Shown one piece after another: positions 1 to 7,025 of a stretch of 9,554 nt of DNA (position 1 is the first letter of the stretch; each line of letters opens with the position of its first letter). The position numbers and the translations under genes were made by a program. A model generated the notes under the pieces. The model saw only the letters and a list, made by a program, of their open reading frames with translations. It searched no databases and was not told the origin of the DNA. This DNA is from Pseudomonadota bacterium. GTDB lineage: Bacteria; Pseudomonadota; Gammaproteobacteria; Burkholderiales; Burkholderiaceae_D. The DNA is taken from assembly GCA_023409175.1 (NCBI GenBank), contig JAEYIG010000068.1, positions 1 to 9,554 of the forward strand, read 5' to 3'.

Positions 1-570
1 AATCAGGCGGAGGAAGGTCAGGATGCCTTGCAGCTGATGACGGTTCATTCCGCCAAGGGGCTTGAATTTGATGCCGTGTTCATTACCGGTCTCGAAGAAG
101 GGCTTTTCCCGCATGAAAACAGTGCCAAGGAAGATGGTGGCCTTGAGGAAGAGCGCAGGCTGATGTATGTCGCGATTACCCGCGCCAGAAAACGGCTTTA
201 TCTGAGCTATGCGCAGACCCGGATGTTGCATGGACATATGCGGTATAACGTTTCATCAAGGTTTGTCAATGAATTGCCGGACAAGACGATGAAGTGGCTG
301 ACGCCGAAAAAACAGTCGGCTTACCTTAACCCACGACATGAACCGGTAGCGCGTTTTAACCAGTCACAGGTAGCGGAGGTGCAAGCGCCGGCTTCTTTTC
401 ACAAGAACAGCGAATGGCGAATCGGGGAAACCGTGTTTCACAAGAAATTCGGCGAGGGCGTGATTGTGGGTCTCGAGGGACAGGGCCCGAATGTCCGCGC
501 AAAAATCAATTTCGGACGGAACGGGATGAAGTTGCTCGACCTTTCAATTGCCAAGCTGGAACACGCCTGA
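1..570 (+). CDS. uvrD: DNA helicase II UvrD, C-terminal part (5' end outside window)
   Basis: This is the 3' end of a superfamily 1A 3'-5' DNA helicase; the frame is open from base 1 and ends with TGA at 568-570, giving 189 visible codons. Codons 10-38 carry the motif V region (LMTVHSAKGLEFDAVF, then GLFPH). Codons 57-66 read VAITRARKRL, the motif VI segment with the arginine that contacts ATP gamma-phosphate. Codons 139-189 form the C-terminal SH3/Tudor-like domain (RIGETVFHKKFGEGVI), which in UvrD and PcrA binds partners such as RNA polymerase. That domain favours UvrD over Rep. The family acts in nucleotide excision repair and mismatch repair by unwinding nicked DNA. Roughly the first three quarters of the protein lie upstream. 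The gene converges on rfaE1 with a 6-bp gap and no visible terminator. The assignment to UvrD/PcrA is firm; the exact paralogue is less so. Confidence 0.93.
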   Translation, partial: NQAEEGQDALQLMTVHSAKGLEFDAVFITGLEEGLFPHENSAKEDGGLEEERRLMYVAITRARKRLYLSYAQTRMLHGHMRYNVSSRFVNELPDKTMKWLTPKKQSAYLNPRHEPVARFNQSQVAEVQAPASFHKNSEWRIGETVFHKKFGEGVIVGLEGQGPNVRAKINFGRNGMKLLDLSIAKLEHA

Positions 571-576
571 CGTTCG

Positions 577-1497
577 TCACCCGAACAATTCTTCAGCCGT
601 AACTGTGGCGGTGCCGAGCTTGCCGACCACGATGCCGCCTGCACGGTTGGCGATATCGACGGCTTCGGCGACGGTCTTTCCGGCACCGAGCATGGTTGCC
701 AGCGTCGCGATGACGGTATCGCCTGCTCCGGAAACGTCGAAAACCTCACGGGCAACTGTCGGGATATGAATGACCTCATCCATGCCGAAAAGCGACATCC
801 CTTCTTCGGAACGGGTCAATAGCAGGTAATCCAGTTCAAGGGATTCCCTCAATTTCTGTGCCTTCGACGTCAGCTCGGCTTCATTGTTCCAACCGCCGAC
901 AACCTGACGCAACTCGGATTTATTTGGCGTCAGAATCGTTGCGCCCGCATATATCGAGAAGTCGTCGCCCTTTGGGTCGACCAGTGTCGTTTTCCCTGCC
1001 TGTTTTGCATCCGCGATCATGGAAGCTACATTCGAGAGGGCACCTTTGCCGTAATCGGAAAAAACGATAATGTCGTGCGAACTCAAGAGATTCCGGTATT
1101 GAATCTGTTTGTTGTCCAGCACTTCCTGCGTTGGTTTTTTTTCGAAATCCAGTCGCAAAAGCTGTTGCTGGCGTCCGACGACACGAAGTTTGACGGTAGT
1201 GGAAATATTGGAATCGACATGCAGGAAAGGGGTGATGCCTCCTTCATTCAGCATGTTCTCGACAGTACGTCCGGCCTCATCCTTGCCGACAATTCCCAGA
1301 AGGCTGCATCCTGCACCGAGTGCCGAAACGTTTCTCGCTACGTTGGCGGCTCCTCCCAGCCGTTCCTCGCTTTTCTCGATCAGGACGACCGGTACCGGAG
1401 CTTCAGGCGAAATCCGGTTGACTTCGCCGAACCAGTAACGGTCGAGCATGATGTCGCCGACGATGAGTATGCGAGGTTTGAGGTTTTGTTTATCCAT
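577..1497 (-). CDS. rfaE1: D-glycero-beta-D-manno-heptose-7-phosphate kinase (monofunctional RfaE domain I)
   Basis: This is a PfkB/ribokinase-family sugar kinase of 306 aa. It phosphorylates heptose 7-phosphate at C1 on the cytoplasmic route to ADP-heptose for the LPS inner core. The N-terminus (RILIVGDIMLDRYWFGEVNRISPEAPVPVV, here residues 9-38 in part) is typical of RfaE/HldE kinase domains. LGGAANVARNVSALG at 47-61 matches PfkB signature 1, and DVSGAGDT at 254-261 carries the anion hole and catalytic base Asp260. In E. coli the kinase is fused to a nucleotidyltransferase (HldE). Here the protein stops after the kinase, so the partner RfaE2/HldC must be encoded elsewhere. ATG at 1497 leaves 33 bp after the lapB stop, with only a weak AGAAG ribosome site. 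It is the last gene of a lapA-lapB-rfaE1 unit. Confidence 0.94.
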   Translation of the reverse strand: MDKQNLKPRILIVGDIMLDRYWFGEVNRISPEAPVPVVLIEKSEERLGGAANVARNVSALGAGCSLLGIVGKDEAGRTVENMLNEGGITPFLHVDSNISTTVKLRVVGRQQQLLRLDFEKKPTQEVLDNKQIQYRNLLSSHDIIVFSDYGKGALSNVASMIADAKQAGKTTLVDPKGDDFSIYAGATILTPNKSELRQVVGGWNNEAELTSKAQKLRESLELDYLLLTRSEEGMSLFGMDEVIHIPTVAREVFDVSGAGDTVIATLATMLGAGKTVAEAVDIANRAGGIVVGKLGTATVTAEELFG

Positions 1498-1530
1498 GAC
1501 AACTTCTGGCTTGCGTGAATTTGAATGACA

Positions 1531-2706
1531 TCAGGCTGATATTTTCAGTTCTTCCGTCCTGCGGGGCGGATAGGTTTCCCACTGGTGGCAACCCGGACAC
1601 TGCCAGTAAAACTGGCGTGCCTCGAAACCGCAGTGATCGCATTTGTACCGGGACAGTTTTGATGCATAGCGTTGTACCAGATTGCGGACAAATGAAAGGT
1701 CTTGCCTGATTTCAGGTGGGACGACCAGTAACTGGGCTTCGAGCAGTTTGTCGAGACCGAGCAGAGTCGGTGTTCTTCTCAGTTCATCATGTACCAGCGT
1801 GTTGGCGGCCTCGATCCCATCCTGTTTCAGGACAGCCTGGAAAACGACCTCGAGCAGGTCAATGGAAGCGGCCTCAGCCAGATACGATTTCAGGAGGCTG
1901 ATGCCTTCCTGGGGACGACCGACAGCCAGATATCCGTCCATCAGTCGCTGCGCGACCAGAACCGTGTGTGAAATGCTTTGTTTTTCTACCCTGCGCCATG
2001 TATTAAGGGCTTCTTCGGTGTTTCCCATTGCCAGTAAGGCGTCACCGGTCAGTATGGTTGCACGGGCGCTCATCCTGTCGGTTGCCAGAGCGGTTTCGAG
2101 CAGGGGAAGGGCTTTTTCAGGGTGTCTGTTGACCAGTTCATCTTCGGCAAGCTCACAGTAGAATTGGGCTATCTGCTTGTTGCGGTTGCCGGTACCCGAA
2201 TTCTGAAGTGCCTGTGCCGCTTCAATGGCCTGCTGCCATTCTTTTTCGCGCTGGAAAATTTCCAGCAGGGCCCGTCGTGCCTGTATGGAATACTGGGTTT
2301 CCGTCAGTTTCTGGAAAACTTCTTCAGCCCGGTCCAAAAGACCCGCTTTCAGGAAATCCTGTCCCAGTTCGTACTGGGCCTGCATCTGTTGTTCTGCCGG
2401 AAGGTCAGGGCGGAGGAGAAGGTTCTGGTGCATCCGGATTGCCCGTTCAGTCTCGCCACGACGGCGGAACAGGTTGCCAAGCGCAAAATGCAGATCAGCC
2501 GTTTCCGGGTCAAGCTTGACGATTTCAATGAAAGCGTCGATGGCCTTGTCAGGCTGTTCATTCAACAGAAAGTTCAGGCCCTTGAAGTAACCTTTCGGAA
2601 GACTTCGCGATTCGGACAGCAACTGTTTGATGTCGATACGTGCTGCGATCCATCCCAGGCCGAAAAAGATCGGGATAGAGAGCAACCACCAGATTTCAAA
2701 TTCCAT
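1531..2706 (-). CDS. lapB: Lipopolysaccharide assembly protein LapB (YciM)
   Basis: This is an inner-membrane-anchored TPR protein of 391 aa. In E. coli LapB works with the protease FtsH to promote LpxC turnover, so it tunes LPS synthesis. Residues 6-22 form one N-terminal transmembrane helix (WWLLSIPIFFGLGWIAA). Residues from about 38 to 310 are helical TPR-type repeats, including PKGYFKGLNFLLNEQPDKAIDAF and DLHFALGNLFRRRGETERAI in part. Residues 354-380 form a rubredoxin-like zinc knuckle with paired cysteines C356/C359 and C370/C373 (YKCDHCGF and YWQCPGC). Length and architecture match the roughly 389-aa family. It lies 29 bp after lapA. The start region is AT-rich and has no clear Shine-Dalgarno sequence, so translational coupling or weak initiation is possible. 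Confidence 0.95.
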   Translation of the reverse strand: MEFEIWWLLSIPIFFGLGWIAARIDIKQLLSESRSLPKGYFKGLNFLLNEQPDKAIDAFIEIVKLDPETADLHFALGNLFRRRGETERAIRMHQNLLLRPDLPAEQQMQAQYELGQDFLKAGLLDRAEEVFQKLTETQYSIQARRALLEIFQREKEWQQAIEAAQALQNSGTGNRNKQIAQFYCELAEDELVNRHPEKALPLLETALATDRMSARATILTGDALLAMGNTEEALNTWRRVEKQSISHTVLVAQRLMDGYLAVGRPQEGISLLKSYLAEAASIDLLEVVFQAVLKQDGIEAANTLVHDELRRTPTLLGLDKLLEAQLLVVPPEIRQDLSFVRNLVQRYASKLSRYKCDHCGFEARQFYWQCPGCHQWETYPPRRTEELKISA

Positions 2707-2735
2707 ACGATATCTATATAAATAAAAATCTTATT

Positions 2736-3047
2736 TCAGGAAGATATCCCGTCTTTCGGAGGTGAAGGCGGCTCTTCCTGAGTTTCGTGGCCTTCTTTTT
2801 GTCCGGATTCCAGACTGTTTTTCCTAAGCCGGGCCAGTTCGCGCCGTTGCCTGAAGATCATCGGTGTCATCGCCAGAAGGCCAAGTATGCAACCGGCAAT
2901 GAAAAAGCACAATACGATCAATACCAGAGGGCCGCGTAATTCATAACCCCAGAAAAAGTATAAAGCCGTTTCCTGCGTGTTTTTCAGCGCCAGGCCGAAA
3001 AAGAAAATAAAAAAGACTATTGCTATTATACGAGACAACCATTTCAT
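2736..3047 (-). CDS. lapA: Lipopolysaccharide assembly protein LapA (DUF1049 family)
   Basis: This is a small inner-membrane protein of 103 aa, the partner of LapB in controlling LPS production. Two transmembrane helices are visible: residues 4-22 (rich in F and I) and about 41-62 (PLVLIVLCFFIAGCILGLLA). They are joined by the short loop with the family hallmark ALKNTQETALYFFW. The tail (68-103) is charged and acidic/proline-rich, likely cytoplasmic with a short coiled stretch (RQRRELARLRK). The ATG at 3047 is preceded by a good ribosome site (GAAGGAC, 8 nt before ATG). It is the first gene after the terminator that follows ihfB, so it probably heads its own transcription unit. Family assignment rests on topology, loop motif and the lapB neighbour. 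Confidence 0.9.
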   Translation of the reverse strand: MKWLSRIIAIVFFIFFFGLALKNTQETALYFFWGYELRGPLVLIVLCFFIAGCILGLLAMTPMIFRQRRELARLRKNSLESGQKEGHETQEEPPSPPKDGISS

Positions 3048-3069
3048 GATTCAGTCCTTCTGTCGGGTG

Positions 3070-3099
3070 AATATGAATCGCCATCACTCACGGCGGCAA
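3070..3099 (-). promoter_or_regulatory. Candidate promoter for lapA-lapB-rfaE1
   Basis: On the minus strand a TTGCCG box (3099-3094) and a CATATT box (3075-3070) are separated by 18 bp. Each matches the sigma70 consensus at 4 of 6 positions. The predicted start near 3063 gives a leader of about 16 nt that includes the lapA ribosome site. The pair lies just downstream of the ihfB terminator, where a promoter would be needed. The boxes are weak. An alternative reading as a heat-shock (sigma32-like) promoter, CTTGCCG plus a CATAT-type -10, is possible because E. coli lapAB is heat-shock linked, but the match is poor. Confidence 0.3.
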
Positions 3100-3114
3100 G
3101 CCATGATTGTACGT

Positions 3115-3142
3115 GAAAAAGGGCATCCGAAGATGCCCTTTT
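3115..3142 (-). terminator. Intrinsic terminator after ihfB
   Basis: Reading the minus strand, GGGCATC and GATGCCC form a perfect 7-bp stem closing a C(UUCG)G tetraloop, one of the most stable known, followed directly by TTTTT (3120-3116). Flanking A and T runs extend the duplex to 11 bp, so the element could also terminate from the other strand (TTTT at 3139-3142). It sits about 32 bp past the ihfB stop codon and separates rpsA-ihfB from lapA-lapB-rfaE1. Confidence 0.88.
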
Positions 3143-3173
3143 CATGCTGCAAACGATTTAATCAAACCGGAAA

Positions 3174-3467
3174 TCAGTTTGTATTTGCCGCCACATCGAC
3201 ACGTTGACGCAATTCCTTGCCTGGCTTGAAGTGAGGAACACGTTTTTCCTCGACCATCACTTTTTCGCCGGAGCGTGGGTTGCGGCCGACTCGGGGGGGC
3301 CGAACACTGAGGGCGAAACTGCCGAAACCGCGAATTTCGATACGCTGTCCGTTAGCCAAAGCGTCGGACATGGCATCCAGTATGGTTTTTACTGTCAGTT
3401 CAGCGTCTTTTGCAAGCAGCTGAGGATAGCTGGCCGCCAAAGAAACGATCAATTCGGATTTGGTCAT
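3174..3467 (-). CDS. ihfB: Integration host factor subunit beta
   Basis: This is the beta subunit of the nucleoid-associated DNA-bending heterodimer IHF, 97 aa (E. coli 94). MTKSELI at the N-terminus, [10 protein letters not shown] at 42-51, the DNA-binding arm [10 protein letters not shown] at 61-70 with intercalating Pro64, and the signature [11 protein letters not shown] at 77-87 are all present and nearly identical to E. coli IhfB. MTKSELI favours the beta subunit over IhfA or HU. It lies 21 bp after rpsA, the conserved rpsA-ihfB order, and is presumably cotranscribed with it. An intrinsic terminator follows. A run of seven G (seven C on the coding strand) encodes the Pro-Pro before the arm; the frame is intact. 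Confidence 0.97.
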   Translation of the reverse strand: MTKSELIVSLAASYPQLLAKDAELTVKTILDAMSDALANGQRIEIRGFGSFALSVRPPRVGRNPRSGEKVMVEEKRVPHFKPGKELRQRVDVAANTN

Positions 3468-3488
3468 TTCGCACTCTTGATTAAATAA

Positions 3489-5195
<1,707 letters not shown>

Positions 5196-5307
5196 ATGTA
5201 AATTGTGAAAAACCGGCTATCCAAAATTGAATAAATCCGGGTTAGGTTTTAAAAACACCCGTTTGGGCCTTGCACCTTTACGGGGCCGAAAATGACCAAT
5301 ATGGTCT
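5196..5307 (-). promoter_or_regulatory. rpsA 5' leader, SD-less and potentially structured
   Basis: These 112 nt separate the cmk stop from the rpsA ATG. The bases just before the ATG (TTTTTCACAATTTACAT on the minus strand) contain no purine-rich ribosome site. Several pairings are possible: GACCA/TGGTC (5306-5294), CCCGT/ACGGG closing a larger loop and followed by TGTTTTT, and CCGG/CCGG (5240-5237 with 5216-5213) just ahead of the start. In E. coli the rpsA initiation region also lacks a proper Shine-Dalgarno sequence, folds into hairpins and is autogenously repressed by S1. The same role here is inference. I see no convincing promoter in it. Confidence 0.45.
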
Positions 5308-5985
5308 TTAACTTTTACTTCTGTATGCAAACCAATCGAGAATGCGTTCAACGGCTTCTTCTATGCCCATACCGGACGTATCGAGCGTCAATGCATCTTT
5401 TGCCGGTACAAGGGGAGACTCTTTGCGTTGCGTATCCCTTTTATCCCGTTCAATCAAATCATTTCGCAGACTATCAATATTAGCAGGAATTCCTTTTTCC
5501 ATCAACTGCTTATGGCGTCTTTGCGCGCGCACGTCCGCACTGGCAGTCAAAAACACCTTCAGACTGGCGTCAGGGAAGATGACTGTTCCCATGTCGCGGC
5601 CATCAGCAACGAGTCCCGGAACCTTTCTGAAACGGGTCTGGAATGCTGTCAGCGCTTTCCTGACTTCCGGTATGGGCGCAATCTGAGACGCCATGATTCC
5701 GACTTCTTCTTTCCGGATGGCATCGGTGACGTCCTCATCGCCCAGAAATATTTTATTGTCGGTAAATCGGCACGGCAGACTGGATGCAATCGAGACTATT
5801 TGTCCGATATCATCGGTTTTGATGCCTGAACGCAGAACACAGAGGGCTGTCAGGCGATACAATGCGCCCGAGTCGAGATAATGAAAATGAAGTTTTTCGG
5901 CGACGATCTGCGCAACGGTGCCTTTACCGGAAGCGGTTGGGCCATCAATTGTGATGACGGGAATTTTTATGGATGAGTTTGACAC
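5308..5985 (-). CDS. cmk: Cytidylate (CMP/dCMP) kinase
   Basis: This kinase phosphorylates CMP and dCMP with ATP in the cytoplasm, feeding CTP and dCTP synthesis. Starting at GTG 5985 gives 225 aa (E. coli 227). It begins [15 protein letters not shown], with P-loop GPTASGKGT at 15-23, substrate-site LDSGALYR at 37-44, [11 protein letters not shown] at 128-138 and the lid segment [14 protein letters not shown] at 179-192. The frame stays open upstream to a TTG at 6045, which would add 20 residues unlike other Cmk proteins. I chose GTG because family length and alignment fit, and because a candidate promoter lies between the two starts; neither start has a clear Shine-Dalgarno sequence. rpsA follows after 112 bp. 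In many betaproteobacteria aroA lies just upstream; here a divergent zapA operon does. Confidence 0.93.
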   Translation of the reverse strand: MSNSSIKIPVITIDGPTASGKGTVAQIVAEKLHFHYLDSGALYRLTALCVLRSGIKTDDIGQIVSIASSLPCRFTDNKIFLGDEDVTDAIRKEEVGIMASQIAPIPEVRKALTAFQTRFRKVPGLVADGRDMGTVIFPDASLKVFLTASADVRAQRRHKQLMEKGIPANIDSLRNDLIERDKRDTQRKESPLVPAKDALTLDTSGMGIEEAVERILDWFAYRSKS

Positions 5986-6030
5986 GGTTGTAATTGTTAG
6001 GTGAAATGCCGGACTTTGTCTTTGTGTACC

Positions 6031-6058
6031 ATTAATTCGCAACAAATATGCTGTTCAA
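6031..6058 (-). promoter_or_regulatory. Candidate promoter for cmk-rpsA-ihfB
   Basis: On the minus strand TTGAAC (6058-6053) and ATTAAT (6036-6031) are 16 bp apart, each 4 of 6 to the sigma70 consensus. The predicted start near 6024 leaves about a 39-nt leader to the GTG start of cmk and would exclude the TTG start at 6045. Weak boxes; the call leans on position. Confidence 0.3.
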
Positions 6059-6081
6059 TTGAAACATATCCCTTCAGAATC

Positions 6082-6111
6082 TTGACAGGCGGCGTTAGAA
6101 TCTGGGATAAA
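6082..6111 (+). promoter_or_regulatory. Candidate promoter for the coiled-coil/zapA operon
   Basis: A perfect -35 box TTGACA (6082-6087) is followed after 18 bp by GATAAA (6106-6111; 4 of 6 to TATAAT). The predicted start near 6118 gives a leader of about 80 nt before the first gene at 6197. Two copies of AGAATCT (6076-6082 and 6097-6103) are 21 bp apart and one touches the -35 box, so a regulator could bind here. Confidence 0.5.
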
Positions 6112-6196
6112 AATGGTACACAAGTGATGAACATCGTGCAACCTGTGATTTATTGACCGGTTTTGCTTCCTTAATTTTGACGGCGACATTTAAAAA

Positions 6197-6412
6197 ATGA
6201 TTTCAGAATTCGATTTATTGTCGGAAAAAATCAATCAGTTGGCGGAAATGGCTCATGTGCTGAGACGCGAAAATGCCGACTTGCGATTGAAAAATGCGGA
6301 GCTGAAGCTGGAAAACCAGCAATTGGCTGAACGAATGAACAGTGCTTGTGAACGGGTCTCTTCGCTTATTCAGGCATTGCCCGGAACTGTCGACGAGGAG
6401 GTAGCCGAATGA
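6197..6412 (+). CDS. Small coiled-coil protein upstream of zapA (ZapB-like)
   Basis: This is a 71-aa acidic protein made almost wholly of heptad-patterned helix. Residues 8-45 read as a leucine/asparagine-rich coiled coil (LLSEKINQLAEMAHVL, then ENADLRLKNAELKLENQQL in part). There is no signal peptide or membrane segment. It resembles the short uncharacterised coiled-coil family (I believe TIGR02449) found next to zapA in beta- and gammaproteobacteria. In E. coli the coiled-coil ZapB binds ZapA. In Caulobacter, ZauP, another coiled-coil partner of ZapA, is encoded beside it. A ZapA-partner role here is therefore inferred from context. The stop codon overlaps the zapA start (ATGA), which suggests coupled translation and matched stoichiometry. 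Its own ATG has no strong Shine-Dalgarno sequence. Confidence 0.82.
   Translation: MISEFDLLSEKINQLAEMAHVLRRENADLRLKNAELKLENQQLAERMNSACERVSSLIQALPGTVDEEVAE
6396..6402 (+). promoter_or_regulatory. zapA ribosome binding site inside the upstream gene
   Basis: AGGAGGT is a full Shine-Dalgarno match ending 6 nt before the zapA ATG at 6409. It lies within the last codons of the coiled-coil gene. With the ATGA overlap it fixes the zapA start and supports translational coupling. Confidence 0.85.
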
Positions 6413-6720
6413 TTCAGCTTGATGTCACTATTATGGGTCAGGGCTTTCGTCTGGCGTGCCGTGAAGAGGAAGAAAAAATGCTCCGTGAAGCGGTCGCCTA
6501 TCTGGATGGGAAAATGTGCTCCATCCGCGATGCCGGAAAAATAAAGGGCAACGACAGGATTGCTGTCATGGCGTCATTGGCCATGGCTGCCGAATTGTTG
6601 GCAACGAAGTCGCCTAACGGCCCGTTGTCGGAAATGTCGATGTTTGAAATCCGGCAGAAAATGGAGACGATGAATCGTGTCCTGGATCAAGCATTGATGC
6701 CGCAGGAAGATCTTTTCTGA
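6409..6720 (+). CDS. zapA: Cell division protein ZapA
   Basis: This is a 103-aa cytoplasmic protein that bundles and stabilises FtsZ protofilaments at the Z-ring. The N-terminal globular part starts MIQLDVTIMGQGFRLACREEEEKMLREAVAYLDGKM (residues 1-36, family-typical beta-strand then helix). It is followed by the linker helix with IRDAGKIKGNDRIAVMASLAMAAELL in part (39-64) and a C-terminal coiled coil (76-97) that mediates tetramer formation. Length fits the family (about 100-110). The start is set by a strong internal ribosome site. The 6S RNA gene follows, the same zapA-ssrS order as in E. coli and many other proteobacteria. Confidence 0.94.
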   Translation: MIQLDVTIMGQGFRLACREEEEKMLREAVAYLDGKMCSIRDAGKIKGNDRIAVMASLAMAAELLATKSPNGPLSEMSMFEIRQKMETMNRVLDQALMPQEDLF

Positions 6721-6759
6721 TTCAGTATAGATTCCTGACAAATAATTCGATTTAACCGG

Positions 6760-6787
6760 TTGACAGGAGCTGTTATTCAAGTAAACT
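6760..6787 (+). promoter_or_regulatory. Promoter of the 6S RNA gene
   Basis: TTGACA (6760-6765), identical to the consensus -35, is followed after 16 bp by TAAACT (6782-6787). The predicted start, A6794, is exactly where the 6S closing stem begins. Transcripts from the zapA operon could also read into ssrS, as in E. coli, where 6S has more than one promoter. Confidence 0.7.
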
Positions 6788-6793
6788 GAATTT

Positions 6794-6968
6794 ACCCTGC
6801 GGTGTTCGTGATTGTCATATATTCTTTGAACCATTTCTGAGCATCGGTCACGGAATTTTGTTGGATGGGCGTGCTCGTCGCTCGCTCGATGAACCCGAAA
6901 TCCGACTTACTGCGACCACTTGAACCTTTGGTTCAAGATGCCGACATAGCGACACAGGCGGGGTACTT
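6794..6968 (+). ncRNA. ssrS: 6S RNA
   Basis: This RNA mimics an open promoter and sequesters sigma70 RNA polymerase in stationary phase. The 5' end ACCC (6794-6797) pairs with GGGT (6961-6964), and the GTGT at 6802-6805 pairs with ACAC at 6952-6955, forming the closing stem. The 3' half contains the conserved hairpin CTTGAACC-TTT-GGTTCAAG (6919-6937), followed by GCCGACATAGCGACACAGGC, close to E. coli 6S (CUUGAACCAAGGGUUCAAG and nearby). The unpaired central region that binds polymerase lies roughly at 6835-6910. Length is about 171-175 nt (E. coli 184). The location right after zapA is diagnostic. ygfA, which follows ssrS in E. coli, is absent here. Exact ends are estimated from pairing. Confidence 0.92.
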
Positions 6969-6975
6969 TTTCAGA

Positions 6976-7009
6976 CGGTTGCGTGGGAAACCATGCAACC
7001 GTTTTCATT
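6976..7009 (+). terminator. Intrinsic terminator after 6S RNA
   Basis: CGGTTGCGTGG (6976-6986) pairs with CCATGCAACCG (6991-7001) as an 11-bp stem with a single G-U wobble around a GAAA (GNRA) tetraloop, followed by TTTTCATTT. On the opposite strand no U-run follows, so it should act mainly on the plus-strand transcript and not on ghrA, whose stop codon is 17 bp away. Confidence 0.9.
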
Positions 7010-7025
7010 TGTGGATCGGAAATGT

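Larger units (their letters stand above)
6022..6123. repeat. Perfect 12-bp inverted repeat in the cmk/zapA divergent control region
   Basis: TTGTGTACCATT at 6022-6033 is the exact reverse complement of AATGGTACACAA at 6112-6123; the arms are 78 bp apart. Each arm begins at or just after the candidate -10 box of one of the two divergent promoters and covers the predicted start site. The pairing is seen directly. A role as a paired operator is inference. A separate 10-bp palindrome, TTCAATTGAA, lies at 6054-6063 between the arms. Confidence 0.6.

Noticed and set aside
2122..2721. Plus-strand 199-codon open frame opposite lapB
   Set aside because: Antisense shadow of the TPR region; no family likeness.
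3109..3120. TACAAT-like -10 box just after the ihfB terminator
   Set aside because: Good -10 match on the minus strand, but the position of a -35 box falls in the terminator stem and shows no match.
3292..3300. Run of seven G in ihfB as a possible frameshift or phase-variable tract
   Set aside because: The frame is intact, the encoded Pro-Pro fits the family and IHF is not a phase-variable protein; chance homopolymer.
5294..5306. GACCA/TGGTC hairpin just after cmk as a terminator
   Set aside because: Only a 5-bp AT-containing stem with a short, broken T-run; too weak to call, and rpsA likely depends on read-through or on a promoter inside cmk.
6574..6834. Minus-strand open frame across the end of zapA and the 6S promoter
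   Set aside because: It overlaps the 6S promoter and 5' end and the zapA coding region; no initiation signal or domain.
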